The translations under genes were made by a program, and so were the position numbers. Below, one piece after another: positions 21,723-32,344 of a stretch of 64,000 nt of DNA (position 1 is the first letter of the stretch; each line of letters begins with the position of its first letter). Location: contig ML978227.1 in the NCBI GenBank assembly GCA_010015745.1, forward strand, positions 62,001 through 126,000, read 5' to 3'. A model generated the notes under the pieces. It was not told the DNA's origin. It saw only the letters and a program-made list of their open reading frames with translations, and made no database searches. Source of the DNA: Setomelanomma holmii (taxonomy: Eukaryota; Ascomycota; Dothideomycetes; Pleosporales; Phaeosphaeriaceae).

Positions 21723-23033
21723 ATGTCGCCCACGACTATTAATAATTGCATACTTCTGTTGAATCTCCCTCCCAAGGCGCTTGCTGGTATCGATCTACTG
21801 TCGTTCACGACTTCACCGCGCTTCCATGGCATCAAGAATGTTCCGCCGGGATTACACTTTGTCTTTGCAGCGAGCGATACTACGCTGTCGGTGAGACACG
21901 GCGCGTGGCTGTATGTTAGTCCGGGTTTGGGCTCGCCCCAGGTCTTTGTCAAGAAGTGGGACGAGCAGATTGAGGATCTGGTGGCGGAAACAGCACAAGC
22001 AGAAGTGCTGAGATGGAAGGCCAATCTCGGCAGCATATGGAAAGACGGCTTGACGCCGTACCGACAGACCGTGCAAGAAGGCGACTCGGGCGCAGAAGAG
22101 AACTGGTCAGAAGAGTCGACAGACTGGGACAAACTTACATCACGAATCACACCGACATTACTCTCACGGATATGTGGGCTGAATCCGGATCACTGGAGTC
22201 TGACATCTGCATCATCTGCCACCCAGGATCTAGAGCAAATACCTGGCCTGGAGCTAAGCAACAGCACACTCCACCCAGAGAAAGAGCTCAAGTTCCTACC
22301 CATCGACTTGAAAAAGACATGGCGGGAAGGCGCAACTGGACGCGAACGAACAGAAGCTGCGCAAGACCGATCGTGGTTCCTCGGAGACCTTGTGGATCAT
22401 CACTGCCAGGCAACGGACAAGCGAGGCCGAGAGTTTGAGATACTGGGCGAGCTGCAGTTTGCTTTCTTGATGGTGCTGACGCTGAACAACAATTCGTGTC
22501 TCGAGCAGTGGAAGCGTCTGCTACAACTACTCTTCACGTGCCAACAAGCCATCAAGGAACGCTCGAGCTTCTTCCTCGAGCTGCTGAAGATTCTGCGCAT
22601 GCAGCTTGCCCATTGCGCAGACATGGAAACAGGCCTATTTGACCTGAACGAAGTTGGCGGAGGGTTTTTACGGCCATTGTTCACTCGCTTTCGAAAGAAC
22701 CTGGAAGAACTCGATGGGAAATGGAAGTCTGATCTCGTCGACGAATTGGAAGATCTACAAGACTTTCTTCACAAGACGTTCGGGTGGGAGCTCGACGGCA
22801 CATATCTCAAGCGCGGCTTACTCGAACTCGAGGACGGCGAGCGCGTGGAGATGGATGTCAATGGTGCTGATGCGGACGATGAGTTGGGAGATTATGCACC
22901 CATGGTGGTGGAGTTGACGACAGAGCAACTCAAGCTAATGAGTGGGAGCGATGTCGGGCATCAGAGGGCGGGAGGGGCGGAAGAAGAATCTGAAGAAGAG
23001 GCTGATCTGGACGACATGGATACGCGATACTGA
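21723..23033 (+). CDS. aar2: AAR2 splicing factor (436 aa)
   Basis: Single exon. The frame is open from 21594, but the AAR2 N-terminus begins at the Met at 21723: a hydrophobic strand 'CILLLNLPPKALAGID' and then the family hallmark 'FHGIKNVPPGLHFVF'. The middle contains 'WFLGDLV' and 'LGELQFAFLMVLTLNNNSCLEQWKRLL', matching the helical C-terminal domain. The tail is acidic ('EEESEEEADLDDMD'). Aar2 binds the RNase H and Jab1/MPN domains of Prp8 in cytoplasmic U5 snRNP precursors and is exchanged for Brr2 in the nucleus. Length is close to the usual 350-430 aa. Confidence 0.92.
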   Translation: MSPTTINNCILLLNLPPKALAGIDLLSFTTSPRFHGIKNVPPGLHFVFAASDTTLSVRHGAWLYVSPGLGSPQVFVKKWDEQIEDLVAETAQAEVLRWKANLGSIWKDGLTPYRQTVQEGDSGAEENWSEESTDWDKLTSRITPTLLSRICGLNPDHWSLTSASSATQDLEQIPGLELSNSTLHPEKELKFLPIDLKKTWREGATGRERTEAAQDRSWFLGDLVDHHCQATDKRGREFEILGELQFAFLMVLTLNNNSCLEQWKRLLQLLFTCQQAIKERSSFFLELLKILRMQLAHCADMETGLFDLNEVGGGFLRPLFTRFRKNLEELDGKWKSDLVDELEDLQDFLHKTFGWELDGTYLKRGLLELEDGERVEMDVNGADADDELGDYAPMVVELTTEQLKLMSGSDVGHQRAGGAEEESEEEADLDDMDTRY

Positions 23034-24104
23034 ATCGATAGTCTGTGCATGCCAGACCGGTGAGTCGATTGGGACAACCGACGCTCGTGTTGCGCTGACC
23101 GGTTCTCGCATTCTCTCAAACATACTCTTCAAACGACAGCACTGCACCGTATCATTGTGTGCGGCCAAAAGCATTCCGTCAAGGCTGCTTAGAGTAGATC
23201 TAGCTTTCTAAAAGCCATCTCCTCACTTTGATTACTGTTGAAGAGTATAGGTACTTTTGTGTTACATGCACGTGAACCTCGCAAGCCGACCCCGGCATTG
23301 TGGCGCACGCTCCAGCGTCTCAAAATAGCGAGGCGGAAGCGAAGCGCCTGCAGGAACCACCAATCTTTCGGGCACTATCGTTGCACAACGCGGATCGTCC
23401 CACGAGCACAGCCTTGTCTATCCGCTCTTCGCGGAGCTTGTGTGCAAGACATGAACTGCACGAGAACATTTGCAATGGCATGAAGCGTTTAGGACAATGT
23501 GAGAAGATTGATGTGTGTTGAGAGATTGCGTGGTAGAGGAGTCTGGCCTTTTGAACTTGTCGGCCCCCAAAGCGTCAGTGCAGACATGCGACGCTTTCCC
23601 AAACAAGGAGATTGCAGGCGCTAACCTTCGCTTTCCCATGCTCGCTGCACGCCCTTCATTCGCCACTTTGTATGCTCTCGTTCTCCACGTCCGCACCTTT
23701 ATACCTCGTATCATGCTTGGAGCGCTTCAGCCTCAGCTCCAGGGTACATGAGATGGCACGATGTCGGCCACGCTGTATCTGATTGGTCACGGACATTCAG
23801 CTGAGCATGCAGATGCGGGAAGCGGCCAATGATCAGCGCGGGCTGTGCTGCTTTGATGCGAGGCTGAAGCTTTGGAGCCCCCTTTGGCGTGAAGGGCGGT
23901 GCGCCTGAGAATTTCTGATAAAATGCGACTTGGGACGCTGTTCATTGTACCTGGACGTGTTCGATCTTGGAGTTCCTGAAGCCGCATTTGTTCTTGCTGC
24001 TCCCGCTTTATTTGTGAGGATACTTGACGTTGTGAAACTCAGTCGATCGCCAATAACTACAATAATCGCATTTCTCGAGAAGTATTATCGACAATACCGG
24101 CAAG
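23034..24104. other. Intergenic, 3' of AAR2 and 5' of LITAF gene
   Basis: About 1 kb with no supported gene. Open frames are short and overlap on both strands. The sequence immediately before 24105 is AT-richer and presumably holds the LITAF promoter. Confidence 0.5.
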
Positions 24105-24949
24105 ATGGAGAAACAAGGTGGTGAGTAGTTCCTTCTCTATTCTTTGCGCATCGTCGCGACGCGCTCTATCGGTTCTCCTCGAAAGCAAGACCAACAGCAA
24201 GAATCGGCGGCAACACCTCTCGCAAATGCGCCATATCTTCGAGCGCTTCACTTCGTACCTCAAAACTGCTAAGTAACATCTCTACAGTCCCCATGCAACA
24301 ATATCCCCAATCGCCAGACATGACCGGCCAACCCCCCGTCTACCACCAAGACCCCAACGCCGCCCAAGCGCAATACCAACACCCCCAGCAAACCGGCCAG
24401 CAGCAACCCATGTACGCCCAACACCCGCCGCAGCAATACGCCGCCTCGCCACCGCCCCAGATGCATCCTCAGGCCAGCTACATGTCGCCCCAGCCCACGG
24501 GCCAAGTCTCGCCTGGCCCGCAGCACGGCATGCCGCCTGGTATGCCAGGACAGCCAGGTATGCCGCCGCAGCAGCAGAGCGGAAACGTGTACCAGAATGC
24601 GACGCCGATAGCGAGTTTGGGACGTGGACCGGCGCCGGCGGATTGTCCTGCGTGCGGGCAGCGGGCGATGACGAGTGTTGCGTTTGAGACGGGAAATACT
24701 ACGCAGTGAGTTTTGACTTAACTATTTCTACCTGTCATCAAGAGAGGCAGCGATGAGGGTGTCGTATGAATACGAGGCTAATGGTGTGATAGTGCCTGGG
24801 CTGCTGGTCTCTGCTGCCTTTTCTGCCTCGGATGTATCCCGTACGTCATGAATTCGCTCAAGGATGTGCAGCACAAGTGTGGACGGTGCGGCGTGTTGCT
24901 TGCTACGTGGCATCGTAGCGGTACGACGGAGGTGCATATTCATTCTTAG
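24105..24949 (+). CDS. LITAF-domain membrane protein (196 aa)
   Basis: Exons are 24105-24120 (a 16-nt first exon coding five residues), 24288-24705 and 24793-24949; introns are 167 and 87 bp, and the exons sum to 197 codons. The N-terminal two-thirds is Pro/Gln/Tyr-rich and disordered. The C-terminal LITAF (zf-LITAF-like) domain has the first knuckle 'DCPACGQ', a hydrophobic membrane-embedded stretch 'WAAGLCCLFCLGCIPYVM' and the second knuckle 'HKCGRCGVLLATWHRSG'. Both CxxC pairs needed for the single zinc site are present. LITAF/SIMPLE-like proteins are monotopic proteins of late endosomal or plasma membranes that bind ESCRT and ubiquitin-ligase partners through N-terminal Pro motifs; that partner role is inference here. 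The domain is complete only with exon 3. Confidence 0.88.
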
Positions 24950-26017
24950 GCGGATCGGACAATGCGTGGCGTGTCGCACCGTGCATACACCAACGGGAAA
25001 AAGGTGGTGAGGAAGGAGTTCGTTGTGGATCTTGATACCCCGGGGAAATGAGAGATTGGTGTTGGCCTTGGGTGGGAGAGGAGTTGCTGGAGGATTGTGG
25101 CGCATTACTTGAACCTATAAGAGTACACTGTGTGGCATACCCTGAGAATCGTTGTTTTCGTTTATAGGTTTTAAAGTGAGGCTGAAGGGCGAGAAAATTA
25201 CAGAGTGTATACACACCACGATGCTCTACCTACTATACTATTGTCTGGAAAATGTGTCTGTGGTTGGCTGATTTTCTTCTGTCGGATAAACATCGAAGCT
25301 GCATCATTCCACGTTTCCCAGATAGAAAGTTAACCAAGAAGTAAACTTCAGCATGTTCATCGCAGGCCTGTGACGTCACTCATGCCTCACCTCCCTCGTC
25401 CCAATCCAATACAATAAACACGGCACCCGGCATCAAAATCTGCGTATTCTGTTTCATCGTGATTCCTCCGGCACCCAAAAAGCCGTGTATGCCATCACCA
25501 GCCACCGCTAACACAATGCCAAGCTTTGGCCAAGCTTTTGCCAACTTCCAAGATTCTTGCACGCGCAGGCTCAAAGCAGCCCTGATCACGATTCTTCCCC
25601 ACATTACCACCTCATCATGCCTTGCTTTGCTTCCACATGCGGTGCGGAGAGTGGCTGCTGCAAGGATGGAGACAGGTTTGTGGCGCACGGGGCGGCCCAA
25701 AGAGGAGGACGCGACGCATGGGAAATGTGACGGATGATGTCGTTGTTTGTGTGCCTTGTCCTGCGGTGTAATGGGAGGAGATTGCGGTGTGAGAGGGGGT
25801 ATATAGATCTCGTGCGGTGGGTTTTTAGTCCTTCAGTTCCTCTGCTGATCTTCATTCTTCGTGACGGTGGTACGTCATTGTTTGGTTGTTACCTAGGGCA
25901 GTTGTTTGTTTGCTCCTTCCACGGCCACGCAACGTGCTACGTACGCCAGTCGATAAAACAACGAGGACAACCACGTTCCGTCACTGCTACGCTTTCACCA
26001 CTTCAACACTGTCGAAA
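24950..26017. other. Intergenic, promoter of the lipid phosphatase gene
   Basis: No gene is supported. Frames at 25380-25700 (-) and 25459-25737 (+) overlap antisense and show no family. The last bases before 26018 ('CACTTCAACACTGTCGAAA') look like a fungal leader. Confidence 0.5.
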
Positions 26018-27409
26018 ATGGGTTTCTTCAACAGGCGTCCTGCGCCTGCAGCTGCAGACACCACGACGGCGACTGGCACTCACCACCACGAGAAGAAGGG
26101 CGGCATGTTTGGTCGCAAGGAGCCGAGGATGACATCTCATGGCTCGGCGTCGCACAACAGCAGGCCGACTTTTGGACAATGGATCAAGGCTACTGCGCTC
26201 GACATTGTCACCATGGCTGTCATGGGCGCAATCGGTCTGGGTGTCTACATGGCAGACCCAGCGCCAAGTCGTAGCTTCCCAATTACCTTCTCGGACGGCG
26301 AGATTGTGTACCCAGAGTTTGCGTATCCTCTCCGCAATGAGGTAAGATATGGTCACTCAAGTACATTCAATATGCACGAACTAACTTGACACAGATCGTT
26401 CCCATCTGGGCTGCTGCTCTCATGGCCTTCTTCATCCCCTTTGCTGTATTCCTGATCGTTCAAATCCGGGCCCGTAGCTTCTGGGACGTCAACAACGCTA
26501 CCATTGGTCTTCTGTACGCTCTCATCAGCGCTGCCGTCTTCCAAGTCTTCATCAAGTGGCTCATTGGCGGTCTGCGTCCTCATTTTCTTGCTGTCTGCAA
26601 GCCCGTCATTCCTGCTGGTCTTGATGTTGGCGGGGAGTACAACGGCAACGAGCATGGTATCAATGGCAATGTCGCCAACGGATACAAGCAGATCATGTTT
26701 GACCGCAGCATCTGCACGGGCGACCAGAATGAGATCAACGACAGCTTGGAGTCTATGCCGTCTGGTCACACCACGGCTGCGTTTGCTGGATTCGTTTTCC
26801 TCTACCTCTACCTCAACGCCAAGTTGAAGGTCTTTGCCAACTACCATCCGGCTATGTGGAAGCTCATTGCCATCTACGCACCTCTTCTTGGAGCTTGCTT
26901 GATCGGCGGTGCGCTTACCATCGACAACTACCACAACTGGTAAGTGCTGCACAACAGTCGTCCCTCAAGACGCATATACTAACAAACTTCTCAGGTACGA
27001 TATCCTCGCCGGCGCCTTCATCGGCACAATCATGGCCTTTAGCGCCTACCGCATGGTCTACGCCTCTGTTTGGGACTTCCGCTTCAACCACATCCCTCTC
27101 CTCCGCCATGCACCCTTCGTCTACGGCGCAGGCGCCAGCTCCTTCGACGGCTTCCACGACACTACCTTCACGCGCAAGGCTGGCTGGGGCACTCTCGAGG
27201 GCAGCAGCTGGGGCGGCGCACCGTTCGACGCTGCTGATGGTCCGCGCGGCACCATCGGCCCCCATCCTGATGGTCCTGCTCATGGACATCATGCTAGTCA
27301 TGGCAGCACGGGTAGTCGTGTGAACAGGAAGCCGATTGGTGCGCATACTGGCGGCAGGCATGGTGAGCCAGTAATGGGTAATGGAAGGCATGGTGAGGAG
27401 ATGGTGTAA
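26018..27409 (+). CDS. dpp1: PAP2-family lipid phosphatase, DPP1-like (427 aa)
   Basis: Exons are 26018-26341, 26395-26939 and 26995-27409 (introns 53 and 55 bp). The three phosphatase motifs are all present: 'KWLIGGLRP' (KX6RP), 'PSGHT', and 'YHNWYDILAG', whose His and Asp correspond to the SRX5HX3D motif; the last is completed only by splicing intron 2 inside the Trp codon. Six membrane helices can be read, the first being 'DIVTMAVMGAIGLGVYM'. Yeast Dpp1 and Lpp1 dephosphorylate diacylglycerol pyrophosphate and phosphatidate at vacuolar or Golgi membranes. The N-terminus is basic and cytosolic, and the C-terminal 110 residues are Gly/His-rich and disordered. In motif 3 the usual SR is replaced, as the visible context is 'IDNYHNWYD', so catalysis by a slightly variant site is expected. 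Confidence 0.9.
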
Positions 27410-28028
27410 GGGCATTACCTGTTCTCCTGGTTCAACTGGGAAGAGATGAGAAGCCTGCTTGATCGACACACAAGCATGCCGACAAGAAGGGAGGAGTTGA
27501 TTGTTTTTCATGATACCTCGATGACCATGGTGGTCGTGCTTTGCTTTTTCAGCGAAGGAGCACATGGAGTTTGGTGCATGAGTAGCTAAGCTCTCAAGAT
27601 GAAGAGCAGATACCAAATTTAATGCGTAATGATATGATTGATCCGTATTCAGCAGTCTTCCTCTTAGTTGAGTACTTGACACTCAATCCTGACGACATGG
27701 TTCATCGCTACACCGACGGTTGTAGACAAATGTTTATATCCTGCCTCTACACGAGTCAATACATGTAATGTACACGCCAGGTTTTGTTGTAGCTACTGGC
27801 ATGGTTCTTTCGAATCGTTGATGTTTTGCACGAGACGCGAGATCACAGTCCAAGACCCCTCCAGGTGCACGGGCCTCGCCACACACATTCTGTCCCGCAG
27901 TCTTGGCGTGACTCCTAAAATTCGATCTTAGGATTGTTCACTAGGCGACAGGAAAGCGCAACACCCCGTACCTGCCACTTAAACCCGCGACCCTCCGGCA
28001 AGCCCTACTCTCGAGCACAGCAGCAGCC
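27410..28028. other. Intergenic, promoter of eIF3c
   Basis: No gene is present. The region contains one arm (27839-27885) of the long-distance inverted repeat whose other arm lies at 31418-31464. The 5' part is the 3' flank of the phosphatase gene. Confidence 0.55.
27839..27885 (+). repeat. 47-bp inverted repeat, left arm
   Basis: The core is CCCCTCCAGGTGCACGGG. It pairs with the reverse complement of 31418-31464 at 43 of 47 positions. It sits about 140-190 bp upstream of the eIF3c start codon. Confidence 0.8.
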
Positions 28029-30778
28029 ATGTCCCGATTCTTTGCCGCCAGCGACAGCTCTTCCGAAGAGTCCAGCGAGGAGGAGCTCTATTCCGACGAG
28101 GAGAAGTCTGAGCAGGACGACTCGGAAAACGACTCTGACGAGGATGATTCCGACGATGATGACTCGTCGTCCGACTCGGAAGGCGGCGGTGCCAACCGCT
28201 TCTTGAAGGACGCCTCGAGCGACAGTGAGAGCGAGGACGACGAGACGAACAAAGTGCTCAAGAGCGCCAAAGACAAGCGCTTCGACGAGCTGGAGGCGAC
28301 GATAAGGCAGATTGAGAACGCGCAGAAGATCAACGACTGGGCCGTCATCTCAGACCGTACGTCAACACCCGGCAGTCTCTACACGCATATGGAAGCGGAA
28401 ACTTGGTGGTGGGGTATATGGCCATGCTAACATACGTAACACAGAATTCGACAAGCTGAACCGCCAGGTCCCTACGCTGATCAAGCAGAACGATGGCAAG
28501 GTGCCGAAGCTGTATATCCAGGCCATCGCTGATCTCGAGACGATCGTCCTTGAGACCCACGAGAAGCAAAAGGTCACACCCAAGAAGATGAACGCTGTCA
28601 ACACTCGCGGATTCAACGCCGTTCGCCAAAAGGTCAAGAAGCACAACCGCGACTTCCAGAAGGACATCGACCTATACAGGGAGAACAAGGACGACTTCAT
28701 GCGCGAAGTCGAGGAGGTCGAGCAGGCGCCCAAGGAAAAGAAGAAGAAGTCGAAGATCCCACAGCTCGGCACCGACATCGTAGAGGACGCTACCGACGAC
28801 GGCTTTATCACCGTCGGTGCTGGTGGCAAGGCAGTGCAATACACACCCGAGGGCATTCTCAAGCACCTGCGGTCGATTGTTGAGCAGCGTGGTCGCAAGA
28901 ACTCCGATAAGCTCGAGCACATCCGGACACTCGAGAAGCTGTTCGACGTTGCCGTCAACGACTACCAGAGAATCCGCGTTCTGCTTACCCTCATCTCCAC
29001 ACGCTTTGACTTGACGTCCGGTACAGCGAGCCATATGCACCAGGAACAGTGGAAGCTGTGAGTAATCCAAAATCTCGCTGCTGGGTAGTGCTAACGTGTG
29101 ACAGTGCGGATCAAGAGTTCGGCAAACTTCTAGAGATCCTCGAGAACACCAAGGAGATTGTGGTCATCGAGAACGCCGAGGAGTGGGAGGACGACGATAA
29201 GCTACCACCCATCACTCCTGGCGAGGTCTTCCGCATTCCCGGCAGCGTCGTGTCTTTCGCGGAGAGGCTCGACGACGAGCTGACCCGGTCCTTGCAACAC
29301 ATTGACCCACACACGGCCGAATACGTTGAGCGGCTAACAGACGAGGCTCTGCTATACGCACAGCTTTTGCGTGCACTGATCTACGTTGAGGGATTGAAGA
29401 AGAACGCGAGCCTCGCACTTCCACAAGAGTCGCTGAACCGTGTCGTCATGCGCAGGTTAGAGCACGTTTACTTCAAGGTTAGTCTAATTCTAAGTTCTGC
29501 TGTAATCGTAACTGACCATTTGTCTAGCCCTCCCAAGTTGTCACAATCATGGAGGCGAACAGCTGGAAGGCAATCCCAGACAACCTCGACTCCGAAGTCA
29601 CTCCCCGCTCCATCTCGAACGACACCACGTCTCTTGTACAGACCCTCAGCACATACCTCTTCCAGTACAGTGAAGGCATTATCCGCGCTCGCGCCATGCT
29701 CTGCCAGATCTACTTCCTTGCCCTCCACGACCACTACTACAAGGCCCGTGACATGATGCTCATGTCCCATCTCCAGGAGACGATCAGCAACTTTGACGTC
29801 AACACCCAAATTCTCTTCAACCGCGCTCTTGTACAAGTTGGTCTGTGTGCTTTCCGCGCAGGACTTGTATACGAGGCACAGACATCACTCCAGGAGATCT
29901 GTGGCAGCAACAGGCAAAAGGAGCTACTTGCACAGGGTCTGCAGATGCAGCGCTACTCACAAATTTCGCCTGAGCAAGAGCGTCTCGAGCGCCAACGACA
30001 ACTTCCGTTCCACATGCACATCAACCTGGAGCTGCTAGAGTGTGTCTACCTGACCTGCTCCATGTTGCTCGAGATCCCTCTCCTTGCACAGCTTGGTTCG
30101 TCACCTGATCTGAGGAAGCGAGTCATCAGCAAGACCTACCGCCGTCTCTTGGAGTACCATGAGCGCCAGATCTTCACTGGCCCACCCGAGAACACGCGGG
30201 ATCACGTCATGCAGGCGTCAAAAGCGCTGTCTGCCGGCGAGTGGAAGAAGGCTGCTGAGTTCATCAACTCCATAAAGATTTGGGAGCTCATTGCGAACTC
30301 AGAAGAAATCAAGGAGATGCTTTCTGCACAGATACAAGAGGAGGGTCTACGGACATACCTCTTCACCTACGCGCCATTCTACGACACACTCGCAGTCTCA
30401 ACATTGGCATCCATGTTTGAGCTCTCCGAGCGCAAGGTCTCCGCTGTAGTCTCAAAGATGATCTCACATGAGGAACTCGCCGCAGCACTTGACCAAGTCA
30501 ATTCCGCCATCATCTTCCGGAAGGGTGTCGAACTCTCAAGACTGCAGACACTCGCCCTCAGCTTGTCAGACAAGGCTTCGGGTCTCATCGAGTCCAACGA
30601 GAAGACACTCGAGCAACGCACACAAGGTACCGCCAATGCCTTCGAGAGGCAAGGTGGTCGAGGAAACCGCGGTGGACGAGGTGGTGGCCGAGGCGGTCGT
30701 GGTGGTGGTATTGGCGGCCGTGGTGGACGGAATCAGCAGTTCACGGGCGGTGCTTTGGGACGTGCTATTCAGGCTTAA
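28029..30778 (+). CDS. nip1: Translation initiation factor eIF3 subunit c / NIP1 (854 aa)
   Basis: Four exons are 28029-28356, 28445-29057, 29105-29477 and 29528-30778; all junctions keep phase and total 855 codons. The N-terminus is the typical 'MSRFFAASDSSSEESSEEE' followed by a very acidic Ser/Asp/Glu tract, which in yeast Nip1 contacts eIF1 and eIF5. The eIF3c N-terminal domain follows ('FDKLNRQVPTLIKQNDG', 'NDYQRIRVLLTLISTRFDL'). The C-terminal part holds a PCI domain ('AGEWKKAAEFINSIKIWELI', 'LRTYLFTYAPFYDTLAVSTL', 'MISHEELAAALDQVN'). The end is an RGG-rich tail ('GGRGNRGGRGGG'), a likely RNA-binding and arginine-methylation region. Length agrees with fungal orthologues. It is essential for 43S preinitiation complex assembly in the cytoplasm. 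Confidence 0.96.
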
Positions 30779-31313
30779 GCGTGTGATGAGTTTGATGAGG
30801 TCGAGGATCATGCATGGCGAACTACGGTTTGATATGGATTGCGCTTTTGCAGTCTTATGGTAATGTGATCATTTCACGCGCAGATGGATGGTATCATGAT
30901 AAAGTGCAACAAATGAAGAAAAGTAACAATTTCCACACATGGCCTTGACGCTGCCTAGTGTTTGATTTTCTCTTTCCTCAACAATAGTATGACATCTCCC
31001 TTTGCTTTTCGCAGCATGGTTGCTTGTGCCAGATATTACGATTGATAGATGACTACTTCCTCCAGACAAATCGAGCGTACTTTGCGGAGCTGTAGCCCAT
31101 GCGACACTGCCATATCCACCAGCATCACACAGTTATTTGAGAATGCTATCCCGTCCAAACCAAGAGAGCTGCGTCTGTTCACATGCATGCTAGCATCGCC
31201 ATTGAATCTACTTGAGACTCCAACATACTCTGGCAGTGAATGAAATACTACACAAGAAGAACAGCCAACGAACATCAAGACATGATTGTCCACCGCGGGA
31301 CATGTAACGCTGA

Positions 31314-31351
31314 CCACCCTTTGCCCTCCGTTCGCGGCCACCCTTTGCCCT
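31314..31351. repeat. Direct repeat of 14 bp in C-rich block
   Basis: CCACCCTTTGCCCT occurs at 31314-31327 and again at 31338-31351, 24 bp apart. A related GCGGCCACC segment recurs near 31404. Confidence 0.7.
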
Positions 31352-31417
31352 ACCCAAAATCCCCGTGGCGATGTAAAGCCCACCCCCCCAACCCCCTCCG
31401 CCCGCGGCCACCAGCCC

Positions 31418-31464
31418 TGTGTGGAAGGGCCCGTGCACCTGGAGGGGTCTTGGGCTGTGATCTC
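31418..31464 (-). repeat. 47-bp inverted repeat, right arm
   Basis: The reverse complement matches 27839-27885 at 43 of 47 positions. The arm lies about 640 bp beyond the eIF3c stop codon, so the two arms bracket the whole eIF3c gene. Confidence 0.8.
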
Positions 31465-32344
31465 ACATATGACATCTCATGCATACAACCCTTTAAACTA
31501 CAAATTGAACCTTTCCAGGAGATTATATTTAGTCGCACTCTCTGTGAAGCATTTCAGCAGCAACAGATTCAGCTTACTGCTACCTTCTTGACTGGCTACT
31601 CATCCAGTGCAATGTAATTGTCTTCAACAGCCTCGCCATCTTGGAGCCCTCATAATTGCACTGGCATACAGTCCACCAGGCCTAATGAGGCCATTTGGAG
31701 CGTTTATTGACTCACATGAGAGAAACCAGAAACTTCGGGATAGTCAAGGGTTGTAAGGTCCCAGGCAGCAACAACATTAGACCATGCCGTTGCACGCTGT
31801 AGAAACAGCCAGTGTTTTTACGAATGCTACTAAAAGTACACTTGCCGTCATCGACCCGCAGCCTTTCGCTGAACGCAGTTCGAAAGTCATGAGCCCGCAG
31901 CGGACATCTCGCCGCCTCGGGAAAATCAGGCTACCCCGCCGCATCCAACAAGTACCTCTCTTCGACAGTCTTGGCCGTAGTACAGTGGGAGTCGTACTGT
32001 GTGTGCCGCCTTTGTTCGCACAAATTTCTGCCTGAGACAATCGCTATTGCAAATCATGCCGGGCTAATCGATTGCTGTACACCGCCGCGGCATAAAGTCA
32101 GATGCGGCAAATTGTGATAACGAGATCCGGCTCGTAACGTCATCGACCAGCCTCTTTTCGTGTCCAGGTTGCATATGGTCAGTGCTAGGAAGTACCATTG
32201 ATGATACCAGGCCATCAAGGGTGTAGACGAACGAGGGAGTTAATCAGGTCGCTGAGATCTTCCACTTCGAGGCTCTCCACTAAATGTAGCATCGACTGGT
32301 CGGTCAATCTGTGCTGTAGAATAATCAAAAGGATGTTTCCCGCA

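Larger units (their letters stand above)
30779..32344. other. Intergenic between convergent eIF3c and YAK1
   Basis: 1.6 kb of 3' flanks with no supported gene. It contains a C-rich block (about 31310-31440) with a direct repeat and the right arm of the 47-bp inverted repeat. The short open frames at 31240-31620 are products of the C-rich block. Confidence 0.55.

Noticed and set aside
25380..25737. Overlapping antisense frames of 106 and 92 codons
   Set aside because: Mutually overlapping, no homology visible, and located in the phosphatase promoter region.
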